A DNA stretch of 64,000 nucleotides from contig NC_091142.1 in assembly GCF_041381155.1 (NCBI RefSeq), positions 8,985,340 to 9,049,339 on the forward strand. Reading direction: 5' to 3'. The notes under the pieces are model-generated. The model had not been told where the DNA came from, did not search any database, and was given only the letters and a program-made list of their open reading frames with translations. Shown here in pieces: positions 1 through 12,300 of this stretch; position 1 is the first letter of the stretch; each line of letters opens with the position of its first letter. This DNA comes from Argopecten irradians. Its lineage: Eukaryota > Mollusca > Bivalvia > Pectinida > Pectinidae. The position numbers were made by a program, and so were the translations under genes.

Positions 1-429
1 TATGTCAGATTTTGCTTCTTAGTTATGTAACAGAAATTGCCTCACTGAATTGTCCCTTTAACAGCTTGATGGAGGAAAGCCACCAACCAGCAGTCAGTAC
101 CAGGAAATTGCCCACCATGGGATTCAAACTCATTTTAACCACTTGGCCACTGCAGACTGGGTCTGATATGATTCCGTCTTCTAGAATGAGTAACTTTACA
201 CAGTTGTGAGATGTCCTAGGGCATTGCCATTATCGAAGTACATAAGTATACACAGGGACCTGACACAAGTTTCTATCCAACAGTATAATATAAATACGGT
301 TGGTAAGAAATTCATGCCAGGTCCCTGTGCATGTATAAAACCTTGCACATCTATTAATACTTTATTGTGTTTACTAACTTTGAAAAATGTGACTGCTGTT
401 CAAATACTCCTAAAACATTCTAAAATATT
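1..429. other. No gene seen
   Basis: Two short open frames (12-209 and 206-433) have no recognisable domain, no signal peptide and no supporting splice sites. I see nothing else here. Confidence 0.5.
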
Positions 430-2778
430 CTGATGACACAAATCAAAATGTTAACATTGCATAATGTGGGATGAACTTCCGGTTAGGACGTCATTAAGAT
501 GGCCGCCATCTCGAATTTCACTAAAAAAAATAGTCATAACATTTACATTTTTCAACTGCAATAGACAAATGAGGTATCAAAATCGTTTTTTTGTACCACT
601 TCTAAATCATTTTAAACATCAGTAATAACAAAAGCCAATGTTAACATTGTGTAAGTTCCGGTTATGACGTCATCAAAATGGCCGCCATCTCAAATTTCAC
701 TAAAAATGAAAAATAGTCATAACATTGACAATTTTCAATTGAAGTAGACAATTAAGGTATCAAAATGACCACAATAGAACAACAAATACATAACAGGACC
801 AAATAATCCAAGATATGTAGTGATTTGTACGCAAGAAATGAAAAAAATAATATTTAAGCTCAAAATTGTAATTTTTCAGCAAATTTTTCATATATGGCTT
901 GACGCAGCAAAAATGTTTCCCAACAGTTATTATTCGTAATCAGTTATTTGATCTCCTGTCAATCATAAAAAACAACAACAAAAAATATATAGAAATGCAA
1001 AAGAGAATTTTTGTTATACCATCATTTGGTTTACAATACATCACCGAGTGCTTCTACAGGACATAATTGTTATTTTTTTTCCAAACCGCGGACACTATAT
1101 AATTTCCTGAATATAACATTGGCTATTGACGATTTAGATCTGAACAAATTTGAATTTAATGTTGGCTGAATATCTAAGGGGGACTTCAAAATAATTCATT
1201 TTCATGTTCGAAATTTTGTAGACTAGTAGCGTCTCAAACTGAATTATTGCAGCAAAACGCCAACTCATAGATATATATGGCATAAAATTAAAACTAAGGT
1301 AAGCCTGTCATTCCGTAAATACCACGACACTTTCCAAAACAATGTCAGATATTTCTTTCACTAGTTCTTTGTCTTCGATGGCGATGAGCTAATGGGCTGA
1401 TTTGACATAACATTGCCTGGTTACCATCGTGGTTCTAACTTGTCAACCGTCCATGGCCAGAGTTAACATATACTTCCCCGACATAATGGAAAAGACACCA
1501 GTTCCACATTCTGCGAAGGGTTGAGCTGGTTCGCCTTAATTCGTACGAACCCACAGTGACCATAGATAGCACAGGTGGATTCTTTGAGGTCATAAATGAG
1601 GTCTGCAGTGAAGTTCTACTATTTGCTAAGTCTGGGAAGCACTGCAAAGAACTTTTTTCTGAGAGTCTTCAATGGTCTCCTTACGTATACACCAGATGTG
1701 ACACAACCACTCCAGCACCTTCAAGGGAGTGGGAAAAGTCAGACCAATGGAAAATATTTAACATTTATGTCCTCATTAATGACCTCGATAATATCACGTG
1801 TGCCATTTATGGTCGTACGAGGGTCCGCAAGATTGATGAATGGTACTTCGTACAAATTATGGAGCTACATTTTTTGTATGTGTTAAGAAGAACCAATTCT
1901 GCTATTCGAAGAATGTGGATCTGGTGTAATTTCCATTATGTCAGAAAAGTATGAAACAGCAAATGTTAGAATCTGAGTGAGATCCCACATCTTTGAACCT
2001 GTTAATTGTTCCTGATACATTGTATATGAACTCTGGCCATGGATGGGTCATGAAAGATGAAACGCTAGAACAACGCTGGTAATGTAAAAATGTAGAGTCA
2101 AATCAGCTCATCGACATTGAAAAAGACGCTCTGGCTTTCGACGAATTTGATACTGATATCTGGATTACTCTGATTTGGACTACCAGCTATCAGACATGCC
2201 GAGTTTCTTCAGTGGATGAAGCAGTGAGGCGAGAAAGCACGTACAATGATAATGAATATCATTAAGAACCAGTGAAAGAAATATGTGACACTGTAGTAAA
2301 ACTATGTGAAACTGTTACTTGTTCAACCTAGATATTCTGTCAACTTTACATTATTTTTTTTCTACGTATAAATCGTCAATGTTCTATTTAAAGAAATAAT
2401 GATACACCCGTCGATGTTTTGTAAACCAAATGATGGTATAACAATAATTGTCTTTTGCATTTCTATATATTTTTGTTGTTGTTTTTACTGATTGACATGA
2501 GATCAAATAACTAATTACGAATAACATTTTTTTCTTGGGAAACATTTTTGCTGCGTCAAGCCAAAGATGAAAAATTTGCTGAAAAACTACCATTTTTGAG
2601 CTTAAAATATCATTTTTCATTTTATTGCGTACATATCATTACATATATTGGATAATTTGGTCCTGCTATTGACTATTTTTCATTTTTTAGTGAAATTCGA
2701 GATGTCGGCCATCCTGATGACGTCATAACCGGAAGTTCATCCCAACTTATACAATGTTAACATTTTGATTTGTGATCA
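430..2778. mobile_element. Fold-back DNA element with long inverted arms
   Basis: The two ends are inverted copies: CACAAATCAAAATGTTAACA reads inward from about 437 and again on the minus strand from 2774, followed on both arms by a GGATGAACTTCCGGTTA block. Matching arm segments continue inward (about 830-1080 with 2390-2640, and 1440-1560 with about 1850-2050), so most of the element would fold into one imperfect hairpin centred near 1.7 kb. The left arm carries a second copy of the terminal block at about 650-780, which displaces the symmetry. The interior open frames (1556-1954 plus, 1435-1647 minus) are partly inverted copies of one another and show no transposase motif. It is therefore a non-autonomous fold-back element. 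No clear target-site duplication was found. Confidence 0.7.
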
Positions 2779-3650
2779 GTGGGTCATAAGGGTAAGAAAA
2801 ATATTGGTTCGGAGGTTTGGGGGGATGCATGTGGGACCCTCCTAGCCCATGGCCTAATTCACTATCGTCTATGGAGCGCTGTTGAATACTTCTTGTATCC
2901 ACCTTGGATTCCTCCACGGAACTTCAGGACATTGTATATTCCTAAAACATTGTTAACATTTAATTGATATACGTTTATTAATATATACAAAGAATTTCCC
3001 TGATTGTCTGTCCTTATGTGATTTTGTTGACTCTATTTTACTCCGTTAATGTAACAATTTGTACAATTATTTTGATGTACTAGAATAATCCCCTTTGTTT
3101 CCTCCTTGGCAGCTTGGCATGTATTATGTATCGTAAGATTAATTAGATTTGCGAACGATTTAAGTTGGTATCTTTTTATTCGTAAAACAAATAACCGTTT
3201 TGGTAACTGAGTGCAATAGTACCTTTGATTTTAAATCGTGAAATTATATTGAAAGGTGTCGTCTGGCATGGAAACATCAAATAGCATGTAAGTTGCCATT
3301 AGAATTGATTGTATCACATCTGCGTCACCTTGTCACTGTAATTCTTCCCTTCTCATATTCAAAAACATCTCAAAGTACACTAGAACATAAATGCCATTTT
3401 ATAGAAGTTTATTTATCAAAGTGCATAGTCGAAAAGGAATTGACAGTGTCTGTTTAATATGATGAATGTTTAATATTGTCAATGAATAGGTAGGCGATGA
3501 ATGGTGACTTGAAGAATGAAGATATATTCTGAAGGAATGGACTGGGGACTGAGGCAACATCTCACTGTTTTGTTGATTTGTCATCAGGAGACTCTGAAAA
3601 CATAACAATACCAACATAATTTAGACTTAAAAATTAATTTAGAGAAAGAA
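2779..3650. other. No gene seen
   Basis: AT-rich sequence with short open frames only (for example 2779-2967 and 3399-3617) that lack domain, codon or splice support. Confidence 0.4.
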
Positions 3651-3651
3651 G

Positions 3652-3856
3652 TTTATTCGCGTGCGATTTACTTTCAGGAATATCGCGATCCAAGTAAATT
3701 CATGAAAGTTTCTATACGCGAATTAGTATCTAAATCATCTATAATGATAGGAAAGATCATTTAATTGTTAAACCCCGAATAATTATTTTTCGCTAAATTG
3801 TTTTGAAACGGAAATCACGAAATTTAATATCCGCTAAAGACAGTTGGTTTACAGTA
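3652..3856 (+). repeat. Dispersed CGCGAA-rich repeat, copy 1
   Basis: Contains spaced CGCGAA/CGCGAT words and ends GTTGGTTTACAGTAAT. A second copy with the same order of words and the same end lies at 21583-21777, and looser relatives at about 21945-22020 and 49646-49790. The class is unknown; no terminal repeats are clear. Confidence 0.55.
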
Positions 3857-3923
3857 ATTATTTCATATATATGAACGTTATAACGTGTTGTATTTATATT
3901 TCACTTATAATTTGGAAATAGAA

Positions 3924-4958
3924 TGACATTGACAGTCATTGACAGTCATATACCAACATTTACAAGACATTTAGAAGACATTGACAGACTTCGACAGACT
4001 TAGACATTTACAAGACATTAACAGACTTCGACAGACTTAGACATTTACAAGACATTTAGAAGACATTGACAGACTTAGACAGACTTAGACAGACATAAAC
4101 AGACATTGACAAGACATTTACAGACATCTAAAAGACATTGACAAACATTGACAAACACTGTCAAGACATTGACAGTCATTGACAGACATTTACAAGACAC
4201 TGGCAAGACATTAAGAAGATATTGACGAGACATTAACAAACGTTGACAGACAGTGGCAGTCATTGACAGTCATTGACAAGACACTGACAAGACATTAAGA
4301 AGACATTGACAAACATTGACTGTTATTGACAAACATTGACAAACATTGACAGACTTAGACAGACACAAACAAACATTGACATGACATTGACAAGACATTG
4401 ACAGACATTGAAAAACATTGACAAGACATTGACAAACACGTACATTGACAAGACATCGCCAAACATTGACAAGACATTGACAGACATTGACAAACCTTGA
4501 CAAACATTGACAGACATCAACAGACATTGACAAGACATTTATATATATTGGTAAATATTGACAAGACTTTGACAGACATTGACAAACATTGTCAAGACAT
4601 CGACACTCATTTACAGAAATTGACAGTTATTGACAGTCATTTACAAGACACTGACAAGACATTAAGAAGACATTGACAAACATTGACTGTTATTTACAAA
4701 CATTGACAAACATTGACAGACTTAGACAGACATAAACAGACGTTGACATGACATTGACAAGATAATGACAGACATTGACAAACATTAACATGACATTGGC
4801 AATATATTGACATACACGTACATTGACAAGACATCGCCAAACATTGACAAGGCATTGACAGACATTGACAAACATTGACAGACATCGACAGACATTGACA
4901 AGACATTTATATATATATTGGTAAATATTTCAAGACTTTGATAGACATTGACAAACAT
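3924..4958. repeat. Degenerate tandem array built on ACATTGACAAG
   Basis: About 1 kb made almost entirely of short words such as ACATTGACAAG, ACATTGACAGA and CTTAGACAGA in irregular order, with a larger duplication visible (roughly 4260-4560 resembles 4620-4930). Overlapping minus-strand open frames rich in Cys, Val, Asn and Ser are by-products of the repeat. Confidence 0.85.
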
Positions 4959-5070
4959 TCATCGGACCAATGTACTAAGATAAGCTGCTGATGTTAAAAA
5001 GATCTATTCATTTAGTTACCCCTAAACTCTCATATAAATTCTTCTAGAACTAAAGCTAGAACAGTCCATT

Positions 5071-8000
5071 TTTAGGTCATCTGACCCGAAGGGTCAGGAT
5101 GACCTATAGTCATCATGTTTCGTCCGTCGTCGTCCGCCGTGCGCCGTGCGCCGTGCGCCGTGCGCCGTCCGCCGTGCGCCGTGCGTTAACTTTTCACATT
5201 TTGAACTTCTTCTCAAGTTCTACCAGTGCGATTAGGCTGAAACTTGCGTGAAATGATCCTGACATGGTCCCGACAAAGTGTTGTTATTTTTCGGGTCGAT
5301 CCGAAATCCAAGATGGCCGCCACAGCCGCCATCTTGAAAACACATTTTGAACTTCTTCTCAAGTTCTACCGGTGCGATTTGGCTGAAACTTGCATGAAAT
5401 GATCCTGACATGGTCCCGACAAAGTGTTGTTATTTTTTCGGGTCGATCCGAAATCCAAGATGGCCGCCACAGCCGCCATCTTGAAAACACATTTTGAACT
5501 TCTTCTCAAGTTCTACCGGTGCGATTTGGCTGAAACTTGCGTGAAATGATCCTGACATGGTCCCGACAAAGTGTTGTTATTTTTCGGGTCGATCCGAGAT
5601 CCAAGATGGCCGCCACAGCCGCCATCTTGAAAACACATTTTGAACTTCTTCTCAAGTTCTACCAGTGCGATTTGGCTGAAACTTGCATGAAATGATCCTG
5701 ACATGGTCCCGACAAAGTGTTGTTATTTTTCGGGTCGATCCGAAATCCAAGATGGCCGCCACAGCCGCCATCTTGAAAACACATTTTGAACTTCTTCTCA
5801 AGTTCTACCAGTGCGATTTGGCTGAAACTTGCATGAAATGATCCTGACATGGTCCCGACAAAGTGTTGTTATTTTTCGGGTCGATCCGAAATCCAAGATG
5901 GCCGCCACAGCCGCCATCTTGAAAACACATTTTGAACTTCTTCTCAAGTTCTACTGGTGCGATTTGGCTGAAACTTGCGTGAAATGATCCTGACATGGTC
6001 CCGACAAAGTGTTGTTATTTTTCGGGTCGATCCGAAATCCAAGATGGCCGCCACAGCCGCCATCTTGAAAACACATTTTGAACTTCTTCTCAAGTTCTAC
6101 CGGTGCGATTTGGCTGAAACTTGCATGAAATGATCCTGACATGGTCCCGACAAAGTGTTGTTATTTTTTCGGGTCGATCCGAAATCCAAGATGGCCGCCA
6201 CAGCCGCCATCTTGAAAACACATTTTGAACTTCTTCTCAAGTTCTACCGGTGCGATTTGGCTGAAACTTGCGTGAAATGATCCTGACATGGTCCCGACAA
6301 AGTGTTGTTATTTTTCGGGTCGATCCGAAATCCAAGATGGCCGCCACAGCCGCCATCTTGAAAACACATTTTGAACTTCTTCTCAAGTTCTACCAGTGCG
6401 ATTTGGCTGAAACTTGCATGAAATGATCCTGACATGGTCCCAACAAAGTGTTGTTATTTTTCGGGTCGATCCGAAATCCAAGATGGCCGCCACAGCCGCC
6501 ATCTTGAAAACACATTTTGAACTTCTTCTCAAGTTCTACCGGTGCGATTTGGCTGAAACTTGCATGAAATGATCCTGACATGGTCCCGACAAAGTGTTGG
6601 TATTTTTCGGGTCGATCCGAAATCCAAGATGGCCGCCACAGCCGCCATCTTGAAAACACATTTTGAACTTCTTCTCAAGTTCTACCGGTGCGATTTGGCT
6701 GAAACTTGCATGAAATGATCCTGACATGGTCCCGACAAAGTGTTGTTATTTTTCGGGTCGATCCGAAATCCAAGATGGCCGCCACAGCCGCCATCTTGAA
6801 AACACATTTTGAACTTCTTCTCAAGTTCTACCGGTGCGATTTGGCTGAAACTTGCATGAAATGATCCTGACATGGTCCCGACAAAGTGTTGTTATTTTTT
6901 CGGGTCGATCCGAAATCCAAGATGGCCGCCACAGCCGCCATCTTGAAAACACATTTTGAACTTCTTCTCAAGTTCTACCGGTGCGATTTGGCTGAAACTT
7001 GCGTGAAATGATCCTGACATGGTCCCGACAAAGTGTTGTTATTTTTTCGGGTCGATCCGAGATCCAAGATGGCCGCCACAGCCGCCATCTTGAAAACACA
7101 TTTTGAACTTCTTCTCAAGTTCTACCAGTGCGATTTGGCTGAAACTTGCATGAAATGATCCTGACATGGTCCCGACAAAGTGTTGTTATTTTTCGGGTCG
7201 ATCCGAAATCCAAGATGGCCGCCACAGCCGCCATCTTGAAAACACATTTTGAACTTCTTCTCAAGTTCTACCAGTGCGATTTGGCTGAAACTTGCATGAA
7301 ATGATCCTGACATGGTCCCGACAAAGTGTTGTTATTTTTCGGGTCGATCCGAAATCCAAGATGGCCGCCACAGCCGCCATCTTGAAAACACATTTTGAAC
7401 TTCTTCTCAAGTTCTACTGGTGCGATTTGGCTGAAACTTGCGTGAAATGATCCTGACATGGTCCCGACAAAGTGTTGTTATTTTTCGGGTCGATCCGAAA
7501 TCCAAGATGGCCGCCACAGCCGCCATCTTGAAAACACATTTTGAACTTCTTCTCAAGTTCTACCGGTGCGATTTGGCTGAAACTTGCATGAAATGATCCT
7601 GACATGGTCCCGACAAAGTGTTGTTATTTTTTCGGGTCGATCCGAAATCCAAGATGGCCGCCACAGCCGCCATCTTGAAAACACATTTTGAACTTCTTCT
7701 CAAGTTCTACCGGTGCGATTTGGCTGAAACTTGCGTGAAATGATCCTGACATGGTCCCGACAAAGTGTTGTTATTTTTCGGGTCGATCCGAAATCCAAGA
7801 TGGCCGCCACAGCCGCCATCTTGAAAACACATTTTGAACTTCTTCTCAAGTTCTACCAGTGCGATTTGGCTGAAACTTGCATGAAATGATCCTGACATGG
7901 TCCCAACAAAGTGTTGTTATTTTTCGGGTCGATCCGAAATCCAAGATGGCCGCCACAGCCGCCATCTTGAAAACACATTTTGAACTTCTTCTCAAGTTCT

Positions 8001-9314
8001 ACCGGTGCGATTTGGCTGAAACTTGCATGAAATGATCCTGACATGGTCCCGACAAAGTGTTGGTATTTTTCGGGTCGATCCGAAATCCAAGATGGCCGCC
8101 ACAGCCGCCATCTTGAAAACACATTTTGAACTTCTTCTCAAGTTCTACCGGTGCGATTTGGCTGAAACTTGCATGAAATGATCCTGACATGGTCCCGACA
8201 AAGTGTTGTTATTTTTTCGGGTCGATCCGAAATCCAAGATGGCCGCCACAGCCGCCATCTTGAAAACACATTTTGAACTTCTTCTCAAGTTCTACCGGTG
8301 CGATTTGGCTGAAACTTGCGTGAAATGATCCTGACATGGTCCCGACAAAGTGTTGTTATTTTTCGGGTCGATCCGAGATCCAAGATGGCCGCCACAGCCG
8401 CCATCTTGAAAACACATTTTGAACTTCTTCTCAAGTTCTACCAGTGCGATTTGGCTGAAACTTGCATGAAATGATCCTGACATGGTCCCGACAAAGTGTT
8501 GTTATTTTTCGGGTCGATCCGAAATCCAAGATGGCCGCCACAGCCGCCATCTTGAAAACACATTTTGAACTTCTTCTCAAGTTCTACCAGTGCGATTTGG
8601 CTGAAACTTGCATGAAATGATCCTGACATGGTCCCGACAAAGTGTTGTTATTTTTCGGGTCGATCCGAAATCCAAGATGGCCGCCACAGCCGCCATCTTG
8701 AAAACACATTTTGAACTTCTTCTCAAGTTCTACTGGTGCGATTTGGCTGAAACTTGCGTGAAATGATCCTGACATGGTCCCGACAAAGTGTTGTTATTTT
8801 TCGGGTCGATCCGAAATCCAAGATGGCCGCCACAGCCGCCATCTTGAAAACACATTTTGAACTTCTTCTCAAGTTCTACCGGTGCGATTTGGCTGAAACT
8901 TGAGTGAAATGATCCTGACATGGTCCCGACAAAGTGTTGTTATTTTTCGGGTTGATCCAAAATCCAAGATGGCCGCCACAGCCGCCATCTTGAAAACACA
9001 TTTTGAACTTCTTCTCAAGTTCTGCCGGTGCGATTTGGCTGAAACTTGCATGAAATGATCCTGATATGGTCCAGACAAAGTATTGTTACATCTAGATCTG
9101 GTTGATCCCAAATCGAAGATGACTACCATGACACTATATATATCTAATTAATTTCCTATATGTTAAGGTCCTTGGGCCTCTTGTTTGAAATAAAATTTGT
9201 TGAAAGAAATTGAAAATGATCCTGACATGGTCCTGACAAAGGGACACCATATATAATTAATTTTACTATGGCCAAGGTAGTCAGATGACCGTTAAGGCCC
9301 TTTGGGCCTCTTGT
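5071..9314 (+). mobile_element. Mollusc-type dispersed element expanded by an internal satellite
   Basis: The left end reads AGGTCATCTGACCCGAAGG and is followed by a CGTGCGCC-rich stretch. The right end reads GTCAGATGACC then GGCCCTTTGGGCCTCTTGT, with a similar shorter end at about 9165-9183. A fragment with the same left end lies at 34313-34410, showing that the family is dispersed. Nearly all of the inside is the 146-bp satellite. I know this end structure as common in bivalve genomes, from memory only. Confidence 0.6.
5199..9100 (+). repeat. 146-bp satellite, about 26 copies, with higher-order structure
   Basis: Monomers repeat every 146-147 bp with very few differences. Each holds an inverted repeat, CAAGATGGC with GCCATCTTG about 10 bases apart. 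Marker variants (extra T in the T-run, GAGATCC for GAAATCC, CCCAACAAAG, TGTTGGTATT) recur in the same order after 10 monomers (about 1,462 bp: 5367 to 6828) and then after 9 monomers (about 1,317 bp: 6828 to 8145). The minus-strand 63-residue open frames in each monomer overlap out of frame, since 146 is not a multiple of three, and are not genes. Confidence 0.93.
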
Positions 9315-9341
9315 AAAATCTAAGATGAATAATCTATACCT

Positions 9342-12300
9342 TTACGGCTCCAGGTCGTCCACGGCGTCCACAACGTCCATATTTCCTCCCAGAACTTGGT
9401 ATTCCCTGGGTATTTCACGGCCGGGAAAGAAACGACGGAAAGACACTGAGAAATAAGTTATATTTGGAGTTTAGAATCGCATCGGGTTTATAGAAATCTT
9501 AAGTTAATATAGTGTAGTCATTACTTTATAAATTATTCATTATTTCTTGATGAATCATTGGGCCCAGTTTCATGAACATTCCTTTACTTGAAGGAATTCC
9601 TTAACTTAAAGTTCCCCATAGTAAAGCACAACAGAAGTTAAGGGAAAATCTTAAGTTAATCATAAGGAACTCCCTTAACATTTGTAATGCTTCCCTATGG
9701 AGAATTTAAATTAAGGAATTCCTTAAAGTTAAGGAATGTTCATGAAATTGGGTCCAGTTATATTTCATCGTGTGGGATGAAAAATAAAGAGATTTTCAAC
9801 TCACGAGATGAAAATACAACTATTAGTCATAAAAAAACAGGGAATATTCTAATTTTTTTAACATTTTTACGTCTCTGTCCTAGGGATATATTATAGTATA
9901 CATGTATTTCAATCAGTCTTGATACATTGTAACTATTTACTCCAACTTTATTTATTTCCCGCTTACTTATTGATTTCCACACATGGGAAATTAGTATAAA
10001 ATAACCAAATGCACGTAAAAAAATGGAAAATTGCACATACTATTTTATTTCTTGGTTTGATATTTACTTAAAAGACAAGTCCCCCCCCCCTCCCCCGTCA
10101 AAATGATATTTTCAGTGTAAATACTGTGTTCTGATTGGTCAATATTCAGTGAAAATATCAAAACTGACGACTCTCTCCGATGAAAAATACCACAATTTTT
10201 CACCATAAAAAGCGTTAACATTATTTACATTAAGTTCTATTTTAATGAGACTTCTAGGTCTTGGTTTTAAGATTTTACTATTTGCCATTTGTTTTGAGCA
10301 ATTAAACAGCGAGTTTATTACATTGTGTTATCAACAAAGCCTCAAACTCAGTTTTAAATCGAACATAAACAATCAATTACAGTCTTAGCTTACCTCTGAC
10401 GCCCTCAGGACCTCTCGGGTCTGAAACTGGAATTGGAGGAGATACCATTAGATACGTTATGAAAACAACTAAATCCAAAGATGGATATAATAATAAGTAA
10501 GTAATATAAGGTAAGATTTTATCCTTGCCAAACATGAAAGAAAGAAAACAATCATATCACTTTTAGTCTTTATACTCTCTTTAATCATTGCATATTTTAA
10601 ACATACAAATTTTAGCACAATTGCGGAAATCGAAAAAATGGAAATTACGACATGTATAATTAATTATGTATTCGTGCGAATAATAATTAGCACATTTCCG
10701 CGGTTCAAGACCAAACATACCCTTTTATAAAAATAGTGCTGTACATGAATTTGCGTTTCAAAGACGATGCGAAACGCGCTAAAATAAAACTACCACTAAA
10801 ATAGATAAGCGATAATATAGAACTATCACCAAAATATGTAACTGATAAATTATGATACGTATAAATAATTATGTATAAGTGCGAATAATAATTAGTGCAG
10901 TTCCGTGGTTCCAGACCAGACATATCCTTATACAAAAAATAGTGCTAGGCATGAATTTGCGTTTCAAAGACATGCGAAATGAGCTAAAATAGAACTACCC
11001 CTAAAATAATATTAGTAACCGATAAAATAGAACTACCACTAAAATCAGTAAGCGATAAAATAGAACTACAACTAACATAAACTAAGCGTTAAAATGGAAC
11101 TACCACTAAAATAAGTAACCGATAAAATAAAAATACCATTTAAAATAAGTAAGCGATGAAATAGAACTACCACTAAAATTAGTAAGCGATAAAATAGAAC
11201 TACCGCTAAAATAAATAAGCGATAAAATAGAACTACCACTAAAATAAGTAAGCGATAAAACTGAACTACCACTAAAATAAGTAATCGCTAAAATGAGTAC
11301 ATTTACAGTATCTAAGAACTCACATGTGTGGTGCTCGGGTCCTGCATTAATCAACTGTTGAGCTGCAAACACAGAAACAGATATTCTATCATACATTCTT
11401 TCAAATTTGCCATTACTTGTAATAAAACATTGTTAGATATGTATTATGATTATCTAACATATATATTAATTCAAGTGCAATGGCTACTTATCAAAATATA
11501 ATTTATATACAATTGCCAACATTTCATTAATCCAATCGATACATAGAGCATCTATTGGAGGGTATTCAATATTTAGGATTTTATATAATTCATTTCTCAT
11601 AAGCCATACATACAGGTATATCATGTCTGAGACTGCATTACATGGGCCCAGTTTCATGAACATTCCTTCATTTTCAGGAATTCCTTAATTTAAGATTCTC
11701 CATACGAAAGCCTTACAGATTTTAAAGAAGGTCCCTTAACTTAAGTTTGTTTCCATAACCTCTGTAGTGCTTATGTTCATGAAACTGGGCCATGGTAACC
11801 CATGCTATACAGGTCATGGCATCTACAAAACTTCTTCCTGGGCTGTAACGACAGCGCAATGTTTATATATGGTTTTCGATTCCCAGTCCCGATGTTATAG
11901 AACTTATGGGTTATTTTTTTACTAAAATGCTAGGGTATATGTAAATAATAACGTCGAGGTGTGAAAAGAAAATCCTCTTTTATATGTGAATATTCATTCT
12001 GCTTTTGGGATCACACAAAATGTAAAACCTCGGGCAAGTCTCGGGTATTTATGAGACCCTCAGGCACAGAACATCAACATCTTTTTATGTTTACATTTTC
12101 ATTTCCATTATGTAACTTTACCAAGCACAGTTGGCATACATCAGTTTATGAACCGCAATCCGCTTATTATGACATCATTATCACTGTGATGTCACACTTG
12201 TCGTGCCAGCGATCACCGAAAATGGCTGTTCTGTCTTTGACGATAATGAATCGTTTCTTCGTTATAGATGCAAAATATCCTGGGATGTCATCATAATATC

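Noticed and set aside
4075-4906. Cys/Val/Asn/Ser-rich minus-strand open frames, like a cysteine-rich peptide family
   Set aside because: Direct result of the TTGACA-type repeat; no signal peptide and a frame that slides with the repeat.
5513-9129. Some 20 minus-strand open frames of 63-89 residues sharing MSGSFHASFSQIA
   Set aside because: They are the same read-through of each 146-bp satellite unit, overlap one another out of frame, and have no splice or promoter context.
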